From assembly GCA_018902385.1 (NCBI GenBank), contig JABSSW010000007.1:186001-250000 (forward strand): 64,000 bases of DNA. Reading direction: 5' to 3'. Origin of the DNA: Physcia stellaris. Lineage: Eukaryota; Ascomycota; Lecanoromycetes; Caliciales; Physciaceae. Of the stretch, positions 1 through 10,442 are shown in pieces. Position 1 is the first letter of the stretch, and each line of letters begins with the position of its first letter. The notes beneath the pieces are model-generated. The model was not told where the DNA came from. It saw only the letters and a list, made by a program, of their open reading frames with translations, and searched no databases. The position numbers were made by a program, and so were the translations under genes.

Positions 1-2257
1 CTGCAATGGAAGGATTTGGAAGCCTGAGTGTCAAGAATGAACAAGATGACATGGGTATCGAGGGATCTGTGACAATGGCGGGATCGACTAATGAGTTGGG
101 AGAATTTACGCTCGAGGTTACGGAGGGCCCTGATAGCAACAATCATCCACCGCCTACCCACAAAAGTTATGCCAATAAGCCCTTGGATAGGACGTTTGTG
201 GCTAGTCTTCAAGCTTCGGATGATTCCATCTGGCAGGCGAAACGTACGTCAATATACTCACAACCTCCAAAGCGAAACTACTTGACTAACTTCTTGCTTA
301 TTTGAGTGAAGCACTCCTCTTCACTAGCCTTAAGGTCGAAATTGACAAGATGATTGCTGAATACGGTGCTGAGCATGCACCGCCACCGTGGCAGACTTTC
401 ACAATACCAAATGATATCAAGGAAGGGAATTTCCATCTGGTGCAGAAGGTGTTTGAAGGAGAATTTGAGGTATTTTAGAACCCACGATGCTTCCGGATGT
501 AATCTGGACTGACTTTATGAAGTTCGATGTCATATATTCGTCTAGCTCTGCGCCATCAATAAACTGTACGTTGCTCAATAAGCGAAATGACAGGCCCTAT
601 AGCTTACTACCTCATAGCAAGAATTCTTACGGATGCCATTGACACCGCTAACGACTTATTTTCGGAGCGCTTTACAACTTTACTGGCTCCTAAGGCTCCC
701 TTTGATCAGCCGAAGTACCAGCCCTTTGCAAAGTCGATGTTCTCCAACTTGATTGGTGGCATCGGGTACTTCTATGGTGACTCTGTCGTTGACAGATCTT
801 ATGCTCCTGAATACGAGGAGGAGAACGAAGGCTTCTGGGAGGAAACAGCTGAAGCTCGTTCGCGAGTAGGCTCTATCAAGATGGAGGGGCCGTCTGAACT
901 TTTCACCAGCATTCCTTCTCGGCCTTTCTTCCCAAGAGGCTTTCTGTGGGACGAAGGGTTCCACCTAATCCCCATTGCGGAGTGGGACATGGACTTGACG
1001 TAGGTCAAGCCACTCATTTCGCTTCCACTGCTGCTAATAAAATATCAGCCTTGAGATCATCCAAAGTTGGTTCAATCTTATGGACGAAGACGGCTGGATT
1101 GGCCGTGAGCAAATATTGGGCCTAGAAGCTCGAAGCAAAGTGCCCCAAGAATTTCAAGTCCAGTATCCTCACTACGCTAACCCACCAACACTCTTTCTGA
1201 TATTCGAATCTTTGATCGACAAAGTCGAATCAAAGTCCGCTCTCAAATCTACTTCTGATCCGCTAGAGTCCATTCGCAGTGCCTACCTCCAGGATCCATC
1301 TGCTGCAATCACCTACCTCCGCTCACTCTACCCCCTTCTCAAACGCCACTATTTCTGGTTCCGCAAAACCCAATGGGGCGACATTAAATCCTACGACCGC
1401 AAGGCCTTTTCCTCCAAAGAAGCCTACCGCTGGCGCGGCCGTACTCCATCCCACATTCTCACATCCGGGCTAGATGACTACCCCCGCCCACAGCCGCCTC
1501 ATCCAGGAGAATTGCACGTTGACCTCATCAGCTGGATGGGACTGATGACCCGCAGCATGCGCCGTATTGCAGCTTTCATCTCTGAACCGGAAGACGCACG
1601 AGAGTTCGACGGCTATCAGACTGCTATCGTCCGCAACATTGACGACCTGCATTGGGATAGTAAGGAGCAAACGTACTGTGACGCCACTATTGACGATTAC
1701 GAGGAAAACGTGCACGTTTGTCACAAGGGCTATATATCCATATTCCCCTTCCTAACGGGTCTGCTACCAGCAGACAGCCCTCGCCTGGGTGCGATTTTGG
1801 ATCTCATCGCTGATGAGGACGAATTGTGGAGTCCGTACGGGCTGAGGAGCTTGAGCAAGGCAGATCCAAATTACGGGACGAATGAGGATTACTGGCGGTC
1901 ACCAGTATGGATGCCCATCAATTACCTCGCTGTCAAAGCGCTCATGGTACTGCCTCCCTTCCTTTAACGAATCCCTTCCCTCTCTCCCAGCGCTAACGTT
2001 GAATCTAACCGTAGGACGTAGCACAAAGCCGCGGTCCCCACAAAGCCCGCGCAACGAAGCTGTACACCTCTCTGCGCAAGAACCTCGTCGAAAACGTCTT
2101 CGATAACTGGGAGCGGACCGGCTTCGCGTGGGAGCAGTATAACGCCGAGACTGGCGCGGGCCAGCGAACACAACATTTTACCGGCTGGACGAGCTTGGTT
2201 GTTAAGATTATGGAGATGCCGGATCTGAGTAAGGGGGATATTAGGGATGAGTTGTAG
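1..2257 (+). CDS. CWH41: Mannosyl-oligosaccharide glucosidase (ER glucosidase I, GH63), 5' partial
   Basis: Removes the terminal alpha-1,2-glucose from Glc3Man9GlcNAc2 on nascent glycoproteins in the ER lumen, the first step of N-glycan trimming. The start lies outside the window, so the signal-anchor is not seen. My exon reading is <1-243, 312-469, 523-565, 618-999, 1049-1946 and 2015-2257, with canonical GT-AG introns of about 50-70 bases. GH63 hallmarks are visible: SRPFFPRGFLWDEGFH in exon 4, EDGWIGREQILG and FQVQYPHYANPPTLF in exon 5, and the NEDYWRSPVWMPINYLA catalytic-domain motif near 1880-1930. The last exon reads as a normal GH63 C-terminus, ending at DIRDEL. Intron 1 could instead use a donor four bases further on. 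The family call is secure; only the small exon joins are inferred. Confidence 0.93.
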
Positions 2258-3551
2258 GTAGATTGGAAAAGGTAGCTTTGAAATTTCTGTGTATTGGTAG
2301 ATAATTCTGTACTCGTACGTCTTATAGAACTTTATAGACATTGTTTCCTCGTTTCCGCCGAGTGTCCTCGTTTAATTTACACGGACCGACCTGAGATGCA
2401 GATACGCCAACCTCCTCGGTGAACGCCTTTTGCAACCGATCTGGTCTGGCGTGGGACCATCGTACTACTACTTACTAGTGCTTCAATTAAGGACTTAGAT
2501 TCCCACCTGCTTCGCGGATTGGGCTTGATATCTAGCGTTAACAGATATATGTTCGTCTTCGAACCACTCCAAAAGTATAGCAGAATCACAACAAAATCCT
2601 AGGATCGGTGTGTTTCTCACTTCAATTCTGGTCCCGAGTCGGGTAGTCTCCTATCTATTACTTAAGATTGTAGCACTTGGTGCTAGGCCGTGAGATAGAC
2701 TCATCTGGATAACTATATCGACGGTAAGTCAACTCAGCTGTTGCTCGGTTTACTTTGATCCAGTCGTCGAGTCGTCGAGTCGTCAAGTCGTCAAGTCGTC
2801 AAGTCGTCAAGTCGTCAAGTCGTCAAGTCGTCAAGTCGTCAAGTCGTCAAGTCGTCAAGTCGTCAAGTCGTTCACTCATCAAAAACCTATGACCGACGAC
2901 TCGCAGCGTATAACATCGCAGATTCGATATGTTTCCAAGACATGGAGGAAGGTAAGGAAGCACACTCAAAGCAAGTCGTCAACATACAGACAAACGTGGG
3001 TCACTACCGCACTAAATCTCGCGGGCCTCCTTTTACATTGTCTTTTTGCTGCATTTCACTTTTGAGTAAATATTTGATGGGAGGGAGAAAACTGAAGGAG
3101 GGATGAGTTAGTCAGCTTGCAGAACGCGAGGGAAAGACGTGGTTGTTTTGGAAGTTATAATGAGCTTTGATATAAGCCGACTTGGGGATCGGGATACGGG
3201 AATAGTTTTCAGCTCGATTACACCGGATTAGCTAGAGATATCAAGATCGACCTGATAGGATCGAGATCCCACGACTTGACCCAAAAGGTTGCCAGTTGCT
3301 CCCATGCATCTTCCCTTAATCATTGGAATCCAGTCTTCCATGATTCCTCGATTGCGAGAGCCGTGTTCACCTTGAAGCCCCTTCCCACGGTTTGGGCAAT
3401 TGCTTGCTGCAGCGCCGATGAGCTAGCCAAAGCCAGCAACGAGGTCCTAAGAAAGATCTTGACACGGCGCTATGGACGTTCACAGCCGCTCCTCAACTTT
3501 GCGGGCAAAAGCGACAATCATCATTTCCTCAAGAACATCGAGCGACTCCGA
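2258..3551. other. Intergenic, contains an 8-base tandem repeat
   Basis: No convincing coding region is seen between the glucosidase stop and the next gene, whose 3' end faces this region. The only clear structure is the tandem array at 2763-2866, listed separately. A forward open frame at 3276-3863 is mostly antisense to the secreted-protein gene and has no recognisable features. Confidence 0.6.
2763..2866. repeat. Tandem 8-base microsatellite (GTCGTCAA)n
   Basis: Thirteen consecutive 8-base units. The first two read GTCGTCGA and the remaining eleven GTCGTCAA, followed by a decayed unit and GTTCACTC. The perfect later units and variant early units suggest recent growth by slippage. It lies between genes, so it has no coding effect. 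Confidence 0.95.
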
Positions 3552-4139
3552 TCATCTTTGCTCAGCATCGCCGGCATGACTTACTACTTGACCTTCCCCC
3601 CTTGGAGTGCCCCAATCAGGGAACAGTCCTGGTCCACTCCAGAAGTTAAATCTTGCCTGGTAGTTCCTGCGCCCATCCACCATGAAGATCCTCAAAGCTT
3701 GCAACACCTCCCAGAGTACTTGGTACGTAAATGGCGGCACAAGAAAAGAGCCCACGATTTCAAGGTCCATTCCCAGCCACGTCTTCTCGATAATCTGTTC
3801 ATGGAAAATATTGAGCGGGTATACTGTGGCGCCGCCGTGCTCTTCGATGTCCAATCTTATTGATCCTTGGACGAGGTTAAGGAAGGATCGCCATTCGTCT
3901 GGGTCAAGCGGGCGGCGGGGTTCGTCGAAACCGAGTCGGACGACTGTGGGCGTGTTGGGGACGCGGATCCGGTAGGGAAAACGAACATTCCACTCCACGG
4001 GCCTTGAGGTACTGGTGTTACCCAGAGTATCCAGACCAACGGGTTGCAGGAGAGGTGTATCGTTGATATTGACAGGTGAGGGGCATACAGCCCGATACAG
4101 CCAGAAAATGTGAAGCGCTTGCAGAAAATTCGGTCTCAT
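3552..4139 (-). CDS. Putative small secreted protein, member 1 of a tandem pair
   Basis: 195-residue open frame starting MRPNFLQALHIFWLYRAV, which reads as a short hydrophobic N-terminus compatible with a signal peptide and a possible cleavage near CPSP. The body carries a pattern I associate with a lineage-specific ascomycete family of small secreted proteins: a helix around EWRSFLNLVQGS, a PPFTYQVLWEVLQALRIFM stretch, then an aromatic FNFWSG segment. The next gene on the same strand (4594-5130) has the same overall order (FAAFLNQGG, then VPWSFVAEFAEKMM, then GAFQGEY). I therefore think they are diverged tandem paralogues. No enzyme motif is seen, and a role as an effector or surface protein would be a guess. 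The antisense frame at 3276-3863 is the rejected alternative. Confidence 0.5.
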   Translation of the reverse strand: MRPNFLQALHIFWLYRAVCPSPVNINDTPLLQPVGLDTLGNTSTSRPVEWNVRFPYRIRVPNTPTVVRLGFDEPRRPLDPDEWRSFLNLVQGSIRLDIEEHGGATVYPLNIFHEQIIEKTWLGMDLEIVGSFLVPPFTYQVLWEVLQALRIFMVDGRRNYQARFNFWSGPGLFPDWGTPRGEGQVVSHAGDAEQR

Positions 4140-4593
4140 AGCTTAGGGAAGCTGCAAGAATTCGGAGTTGTGAGATACCTGTGGATGAGGATTGATAGGT
4201 GTGATGCTTGATGCATCGTCTCGTCTCTCTTATCAGCGCTCTGATCTGTTCGCGGGAATGCGCGTATTGTAATTGGGCGCGTCTACAGGACTGTGGCAAT
4301 TTCCAAAAATGGTGACCTGCAGGAACAAGAGGTGATGAGTACACTGCTCTCAGAGAGTTGTTGTCGGCTGGGGCCGGCCTCTTAGGGTGGCTCGTTGGTG
4401 GTGTTTGAGCTGACTCCTCGGAGGCGCCAATGTTGGCCAATTGAGAAGACTCGGAGACGTTGAGGAAGGCCTTTTAACTTGTTGTCAGCGAGAAACCGGG
4501 GTAAATTTATCGGTTGTTTCTTGCATATGTAAGAAGATGAATAAAATCACGTATAAAAGCCGCCACGCTCTCCGTTTCACCGCCTCTCCTTTC
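4140..4593. other. Intergenic between the tandem secreted-protein genes
   Basis: Upstream region of the gene ending at 3552. A reverse open frame (4018-4440) overlaps it but shows no domain and low-complexity composition. I see no element that I can name here. Confidence 0.5.
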
Positions 4594-5130
4594 TCAAGCT
4601 GCTGCGGCAGCCATTGCGAGCCTCAAACCAATCAAGATGACAGCTCCAGTCTCTATATGTCGATATTCTCCTTGAAAGGCCCCAGTAAATCCCTTCTGTG
4701 TCACCTTCATCATCTTCTCTGCGAACTCGGCCACAAAACTCCACGGAACCCCATATGGCTCTGAGGCTGCGAACTCGATATAGACGTGACCGCATTGTAA
4801 TGTAAAGGAAGAACGCGCAGGTAATGAGGCCCATGGTCCGGCGGCGTTGGAGAGGAGCTCAGTATAGAGCCGGAGTAGAGCGGTTGAACCGCCCTGATTT
4901 AAGAACGCGGCAAAGGTCGTAAGGGTTAGACGATGGGAATGTGACGGGTTATAGAAGGTGTGGGTTCTAAATGTTCGTTTCGAAAGGGGGATGGGTTCGT
5001 AAAAGGCATTGTTTCTTTCCAGAGCCGAAAGGCCGCCTTGAGGATAGGTTGGGGGGATAGCGAGCGAAGAGATGGCGAGAAAGCAATGGTGGAGCACGAA
5101 CAGGCTTGAAGAGAAGCTTGTTAACCGCAT
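4594..5130 (-). CDS. Putative small secreted protein, member 2 of a tandem pair
   Basis: 178 residues from the ATG at 5128-5130. The open frame extends further upstream, but this start is preferred because it begins with a textbook signal peptide (MRLTSFSSSLFVLHHCFLA then ISSLA). The mature part includes FAAFLNQGGSTALLRLYTEL, a single Cys in LQCGHVYIEF, PYGVPWSFVAEFAEKMM and GAFQGEYRHIETGAV, and ends in a hydrophobic Ala-rich tail. The order resembles the neighbour at 3552-4139. The hydrophobic C-terminal tail could also be a GPI or membrane tail. The function is unknown; secretion is an inference from the N-terminus. Confidence 0.6.
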   Translation of the reverse strand: MRLTSFSSSLFVLHHCFLAISSLAIPPTYPQGGLSALERNNAFYEPIPLSKRTFRTHTFYNPSHSHRLTLTTFAAFLNQGGSTALLRLYTELLSNAAGPWASLPARSSFTLQCGHVYIEFAASEPYGVPWSFVAEFAEKMMKVTQKGFTGAFQGEYRHIETGAVILIGLRLAMAAAAA

Positions 5131-5981
5131 GGCTGCTTCCAATGGGAAGGTCTGGTGGACGACGATGTCTTTCGTGCCGGACTTGACTTTCTCGATGGGG
5201 GTAGAACCTAGGCGAGAGGGGAATGCATACTTATTCAGCGTTAAGACTCTGGAGCCTCTGGGGACATCGCTGGGCATATGCACCACAACTAGTATGTACA
5301 TTCAGAGAGCTCTCCCCACGTTTCGCCAGTTGACTCCCGTGATTGCAGCTGCGTCCATTGGTATTGGGTGGGCCAGCCGTGACCATTCAAAGATCGTAGA
5401 GTCATTCTTGCTAGACTCGCCGCTTTTTAATGGGATGATCGCCAAAAAGTGGCATGGGATCACACGCAATCATTGGTCACCGGCAAACCGGTTTCTCAGA
5501 TCTGCGGAATCCCATCGCCGTTCGCAAGTACAGAGTACATCAGGAGTACTCGGGTATCGCTTAAGCAGTCATGAAGTGGGCGTACATTGAAGCGCCCAGA
5601 CGTCCAGAGCGAATTGAGAAAAGAAGCTAACGAGATGAGCAACAAACCATAGAACTTGCCCGTTTGAAAAAGGTCTCATTGTCATTGGCCTCTCTCAAAA
5701 GGCCACGCACTCATTGATCACTGATGTCCAGCCTTCAATTATCCACGAAAGGTGTTTTGACGGACACTGGTAGAAAGAAGGAGCTGAAAAAGACGGGGCC
5801 TTTCCATAGAGTTAGATTATACTGGATGCGGAGTATTATTGACAGCATGAAAGCTTAGGAAACGTTCCGAGTGACAGGAGATTATCATGTAATGGACCGC
5901 CACATGGGCACATAGAATTAAGACGAATAAAAGGAGATTAAAAGACCTTCGATGGTCGATATTTTACCGTCTGAGTTTAGT
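5131..5981. other. Intergenic
   Basis: Upstream of the secreted-protein gene and downstream of the isomerase gene. A forward frame at 5072-5590 is antisense to the 5' part of the secreted gene and is not convincing. Nothing else is recognised. Confidence 0.5.
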
Positions 5982-6875
5982 TTATAGCTTGTGTCTCTTC
6001 TCTCCGCTCGCAATCTTCCTGAACTCTTCTTGAGGGATGCCTGCAGCAAACCTATCTAAACCTGCGAAAACCTCAGCAACATTTTGCGCATCCATGACGT
6101 CTCTTTCGGGTTTCCTAATGAGGGCCTTGACTTTGATGAGGCTGTCGCTATTCAAATGGTCGCCTAAACGTTCATCTACTTCTTTCAAGACCTCACCTAA
6201 GAACTTCTCCTGCTCATCTTTACCTAGATCGAATATCTTATTGACAAAGCCCACTTGCAGCATTTCTTCCGCCGTGATCCTCTTACTCATTATCAAAGCC
6301 TCGTTCGCTTTACTGATTCCCAGTCTTTGCACGAATGCTCTGCTTGCGCCTCCCTCAGCTACCAAGCCCAGACTAGTGAAAGGAGTAAGTAGGAAGGCGT
6401 GGGGCATAGAGTAAATGAAGTCGGAGAGTGATATCAGCGCAGCGGAGAGACCGATCACAGGGCCATTGAGAGCGGTGATCAAAATCTTCGGATGGGTGTA
6501 GAAAGCATTCGTTATCTCGAGGTTGTTGGATACGAAGTTTTGAAGAGCCTGTCTGCGAGCATCGGTACCTTCTGGGAGAGAACGGGAGATTTGAACATCG
6601 GCACCGCTGTTGGGCGGATGTTAGAAACACAATCACGAAACGGAGGAGTGGCTGCTGAGAGGACGGAGAAGGATGTACGCTGAAAAGTAACAGCCTCTGC
6701 CCGTCAAGATCGTAATGAAGATGTCATCACGCGCTGCAATCTCCCTCATCAAATAAGACAGGCGGTAGTAGAGATCTTGACTCAATGCGTTGAGTTTCTT
6801 CTCAAGATTGAAGGTTATGATGGCTATCTTGCCACGAGTAGTGAGAGTCACGGCCTCCTCGATCTCGGTAGACAT
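5982..6875 (-). CDS. ECI1: Peroxisomal Delta3,Delta2-enoyl-CoA isomerase (crotonase family)
   Basis: Shifts 3-enoyl-CoA double bonds to the 2-trans position so that unsaturated fatty acids can enter beta-oxidation. Two exons, 6679-6875 and 5982-6606, joined across a 72-base intron (6607-6678), give 273 residues, normal for the family. The crotonase fold is clear: EEAVTLTTRGKIAIITFN, the oxyanion-hole segments YFSAGADV and LNGPVIGLSAAL, and GLVAEGGASRAFVQRLG with the Glu position used for catalysis in Eci1-type enzymes. The protein ends in His-Lys-Leu, a valid peroxisomal PTS1, and this supports isomerase over mitochondrial hydratase. It is head-to-head with PET100, with 505 bases between the starts. 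Confidence 0.9.
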
Positions 6876-7380
6876 TTTCGAGAGATCAGAGCGAAAAAAA
6901 GTCAAAATCACAAAGAAGAACTTGTCCAAAAATTGATACCTACCTTGGATTATTACGGTGAGCACATCGTACCACAGTTCTGTGTCAGCAAGAGGGGCTC
7001 GCTGGGTTCCGGTTTGCTCAGACCGAGCCGGCTGCGGAGAAACATGGTTGCCGTTAGGGCACCTTGCCATCGGTGATTCCCATCTCCGTACCAAATATAT
7101 TGAATTTCGAAGATTTTCCTTCATCAAAGCCAATGATGAGTCATCGGATGAGGGGCGTTCGATTTGTGCACCTGGAACCGTTCTTTTAGTAGATAGCGAA
7201 CCCAGTGCCGATCAGTATCGTCTAATCTGTAAAAAAAAAGTAAGTCGATATCTTGCTGGGTTTAATAATATCTCACCTAGCGCCACAGGAAAGCTGTTTA
7301 GCGATAGGCGAAAGCAGGACAAATCAGTATTTCAAAGCTTTCGTCTCAGGCGCTGGATCATTCTGGTTGAATTTTGCGTC
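6876..7380. promoter_or_regulatory. Divergent promoter region, ECI1 / PET100
   Basis: 505 bases between the start codons of two divergent genes. No specific operator is identified. An oleate-response or peroxisome-proliferation site could be expected for ECI1, but I could not point to one. Confidence 0.4.
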
Positions 7381-7799
7381 ATGGGGGGCCCCAATCTAGA
7401 AATCTTCAAGGTTAGCATATTTAGACAACGTGGACTATATCCGAATCTCAGGTTCTAATCGTTTTCTATCTATAGTTCGGGCTCTATATCATGTTTCCTA
7501 TAGGATGGATGTACTACTTCGGCACCAATTTGGAAGAACGCTTCAGCGTACCTGATTTCTGGCCAGCCCCAGAGTCTACCCATAAGATACCCTTTGAACG
7601 TGAGGAGATCAAAGCCGAGGTTGAAAGGCTGAAAGCAAAGAGATTGGCAAAAAGAGCCAGGCGGCTGGAGCTGGAGGGCAAAAGCGATGAGGAAATAGTG
7701 CAGGATGGCACATTGAGTGTTGACAATGGAAGACTGAAGGGGCAAATACTGCACTGGAGCCTTGACCGAGGCGCTTGGGATCGAATCGATAAGCGGTGA
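7381..7799 (+). CDS. PET100: Cytochrome c oxidase assembly protein Pet100, mitochondrial
   Basis: Chaperone for a cytochrome c oxidase assembly intermediate in the mitochondrial inner membrane. Exon 1 (7381-7410) encodes only MGGPNLEIFK. After an intron at 7411-7475, exon 2 continues FGLYIMFPIGWMYYFGTNLEERFSVPDFWP. Together they give 117 residues. The MGGPNLE-F-FG-Y N-terminus followed directly by one membrane segment and FxVPDFWP is diagnostic of Pet100. The C-terminal half is a charged helix (EREEIKAEVERLKAKRLAKR) and likely faces the intermembrane space. The ten-residue first exon would be missed by a search for long frames. Confidence 0.92.
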
Positions 7800-8414
7800 C
7801 AAAGAGTGGCGAGATGTATGAGTATCCAGGAACTCCACTTCACTCCTCGAAGACCATCTACTTGGAACATGCGGCACTTCTCATCCACAAGTCAATTATG
7901 AGAACGTGAGATGCCATCAGAAAATCACAGCTGCCGCCGTCCAGGTTCAGTATGAGGGACTTCTCCGCACTTGCTTGCTCGGATAATGCTCCCATCAGCC
8001 ATGCTGCAGATGGTTCTCTCATAAACTAATCCGATGTGGCCTGCGATATATTGTGAAAAAAGTGTCACAATTCTTGGATTCAGGCCTGCAATATCCATTT
8101 TACGGATTGAGAAATTCTCCGGGCAAACGTCTTGGAAAAGGAAGAACCACGTGAATGTGATGACCATGAGGTTCCCCCTTTCTTCATCTCAGTCACAATG
8201 GACATTGTCAAAGCTACATCACGTTACTCAAAATACTACCTTGCTACGCTCTCACACCCTTCACGTCTAGCTTCGGACATCACACGAAACATTAGCATTG
8301 TCTCCAACATCATTTCCTGGCTCCCTTTGTCAGCCACTTCTCTTTCAACTATCCATTCTTCCCAACAGCGTCAAATAAAACCCACGCTCAATTCTAAGAA
8401 ACACAAAAAATCTA
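7800..8414. other. Intergenic
   Basis: Short frames on both strands (for example 7925-8167 reverse and 8132-8458 forward) lack recognisable domains. They may be untranslated sequence of the neighbouring genes. Confidence 0.45.
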
Positions 8415-8681
8415 ATGATGCATTTCCGCTGCTGCGCCTGTGGCTGCCTCAACTATAGCGCAACATTCCCTCGATGCAAATTCTGTCAGCACGAACAATG
8501 CGGCGCTCCTGGAATCTGGATGGACGAATTCTTTCCTAGCTTGGCACGGCGATTTCGGGCGAGGAGATGGAGGTGGAAACGTGATCATGCAGCTGGTCTG
8601 AGCTGGCCATCTATCTGGAGGAAGAAGATCATGGAGCCCTTCTCAAGTTCTTCTAAGGGGATAGATGTCGTAAACAAATGA
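8415..8681 (+). CDS. Small Cys-rich (zinc-ribbon-like) protein
   Basis: 88-residue frame with two adjacent ATGs (8415 and 8418). The first 33 residues hold six Cys and a His spaced as CCACGC, then RCKFCQHEQC. This resembles the small zinc-ribbon proteins common in ascomycetes. The rest is basic and Trp/Arg-rich (RRFRARRWRWKRD) with no further motif. A Zn2+-binding role is inferred from the Cys spacing only. No intron is needed. It could be part of a longer gene with unrecognised exons, or a chance frame; the regular Cys pairs argue against chance. Confidence 0.4.
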   Translation: MMHFRCCACGCLNYSATFPRCKFCQHEQCGAPGIWMDEFFPSLARRFRARRWRWKRDHAAGLSWPSIWRKKIMEPFSSSSKGIDVVNK

Positions 8682-9299
8682 TATGAATTGACGGGTACTC
8701 GGCCTTGGAAATGCTGACTTTGGAACTTCTAATAAAAAGCATCAAATTGAAGTTGTGTCATGGTAAGCCTACAAAGGATCTTTCTGGACCAGCCGTTTAC
8801 CCGACTTTGGGAAATACTGACTGGGATTTCCATAGATCGGAGCAAATCGAGGCAAGTCAAATCACTAGGTGTCTCCATGGTCATGGAACGCCGACTCTGA
8901 AACTTCCAAAGGATAGGAGAAAGTCGATGTAACAAGTCCCTATGCAAGACTTTCCCGAGCATGTTAATACTGATATTGGAAATCCACATGGAAGGCATCG
9001 ATTGAGATAGCAACAAATTTGGAAGCTGTCATTCCCTGAAGGAGCAACCTCCAGTGCCCTAATGTTTCTCTATGTACCATGCTAGCTTTTGTGCATATAA
9101 ACATTCTCCATGCTTCGCCTCATGCTTTATACACATCAATCTCTCTTCTCAGCCAACCATGCAATGGTGTCATCTTCCAGCCAGCTCATGCCAATTCGAA
9201 CATGCATGCAGACACCCCCACCACCAGGCTCATAATCTCCCTCATCAATCCCCACATCAATCCTCTCCCATCCCCCTTCCACATCCCAGCCGCAGCGCC
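8682..9299. other. Intergenic with a degenerate repeated motif
   Basis: Four loosely similar segments of the type GGAAAT-CTGACT-TGGAA-TTCC begin near 8707, 8808, 8884 and 8962. The match is weak and may be chance. Nothing coding is recognised. Confidence 0.3.
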
Positions 9300-9857
9300 C
9301 TACGTGCTCGAACTCGAGCTCCCACTCCCACTCCCACCGGAAGCCTTGAACTCCTCCTCCGTCTTCTTATTCCCGTGCGAAATGAGTCGATTCAGGAAAC
9401 TGCCCGGCTTGCCCTCGGCCCAGCCGTGCTTCTCCGCCTCGGCGAATTCCTTCTCGAGATGCTTTTGCGTTTCTTCGTCGGCTTCTTCGTAGTTGTGGTA
9501 GTCCGCTGGTGGGGAGAGGAGAGGTGTTAGCGAGCAAGCAAGCAAAGCGGGGAAACGGGAGGGGGGGTGATTGGTGGGAAATAAAGTTGGGGAAGCGGTG
9601 GTGGAGGGAGGGAAAAAGGGGAAAGAGGGCTCGAATGCAGACTTGGTAGACGGGGAATGGCAATTGAGTGTTCGAAGAGATGGTACATCAGGTGCTGAGA
9701 ACAATCAGGAAAGAGGGGGCCGAGGCTGGGGATTTAGAATCTTGATGCTGATTGCTGAGCGCCTGACAAAGGACTACCGGGACGTACTTGAGCCTTCTTT
9801 CATGCTGTACCTCCGTGGGAGAACCTTTCGCTTCAGAGCCTCCATTGCTGAGCTCAT
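9300..9857 (-). CDS. Conserved small ascomycete protein of unknown function
   Basis: Two exons, 9788-9857 and 9300-9505, separated by a long intron (9506-9787, 282 bases), give 91 residues. The reading frame is carried across by a phase-1 donor (A|GTACGT) and a CAG acceptor. The core, DEETQKHLEKEFAEAEKHGW followed by AEGKPGSFLNRLISHGNKK, is a block I recognise from conserved hypothetical proteins of filamentous ascomycetes. The tail is Gly/Ser-rich. It reads as a soluble, charged, helical protein with no signal peptide or membrane segment. Exon 1 is basic (MSSAMEALKRKVLPRRYSMK) and less certain than exon 2. No function is known to me. Confidence 0.7.
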
Positions 9858-10442
9858 GGTCGGAGTAGCCCAGTGATGGGGAGTGAGAAAGGACGTAGGA
9901 GTCGCGATGTCAGCGTGACTGTGTCAATGGTCAACAGAGGATGTCTGTGTAGAAGCCTAAAGGTCGGAGTATTTTTTCCGGGTAAAGAGTTTCTTTGGCT
10001 GTGGCGAGAGAAGGGCGAGATCTGGAAATGCGGTCTGGATTGGTCGAGAAGTTTATCTACTGGGGGGAGGTCTGGATTTATCTATGCAAAATCTTATCTT
10101 ATCGCCGCAGTCACTCAAAAGGAAGGCGTGACTGGATTTGATCACATTTCTTGGGTGTCAAGACTCCATATTGAAGTCCTTCGAACACGCTCGTCTGACT
10201 CGTGAGAATGACACCCTTCAAAAGTAAGAGGCGGGTGTGGAACTGTAGTCACATTTCCGACAAGCGGTCGTCAGCGTTTCCCATACAATCATTATTGAGT
10301 GTCTACACCGTACTTAGTCTCCAATAATGAAGATACATATATGAACAAGACTTCTGAACCTAGCCACTTGAACAATATGCCCAAGAAAGTCGTAAACCCA
10401 TCCTAAAGCTCGCCGCCAGCCTGCCTCTGCCGTAAAATCCTT
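9858..10442. other. Intergenic
   Basis: 5' side of the small conserved gene and 3' side of the beta-glucosidase gene. The frames at 9571-9876 and 9873-10205 forward are antisense or featureless. Confidence 0.5.

Noticed and set aside
2763-2866. CRISPR-like regular repeats
   Set aside because: Units are head-to-tail with no spacers; a simple 8-base microsatellite in a eukaryotic genome.
3276-3863. 195-residue forward open frame
   Set aside because: More than half is antisense to the putative secreted-protein gene, which has a signal peptide and a related neighbour; this frame has neither.
4018-4440. 140-residue reverse open frame
   Set aside because: Overlaps the secreted-protein gene in another frame; no domain and low-complexity start.
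5072-5590. 172-residue forward open frame
   Set aside because: Starts antisense to the signal-peptide region of the gene at 4594-5130; no recognisable feature.
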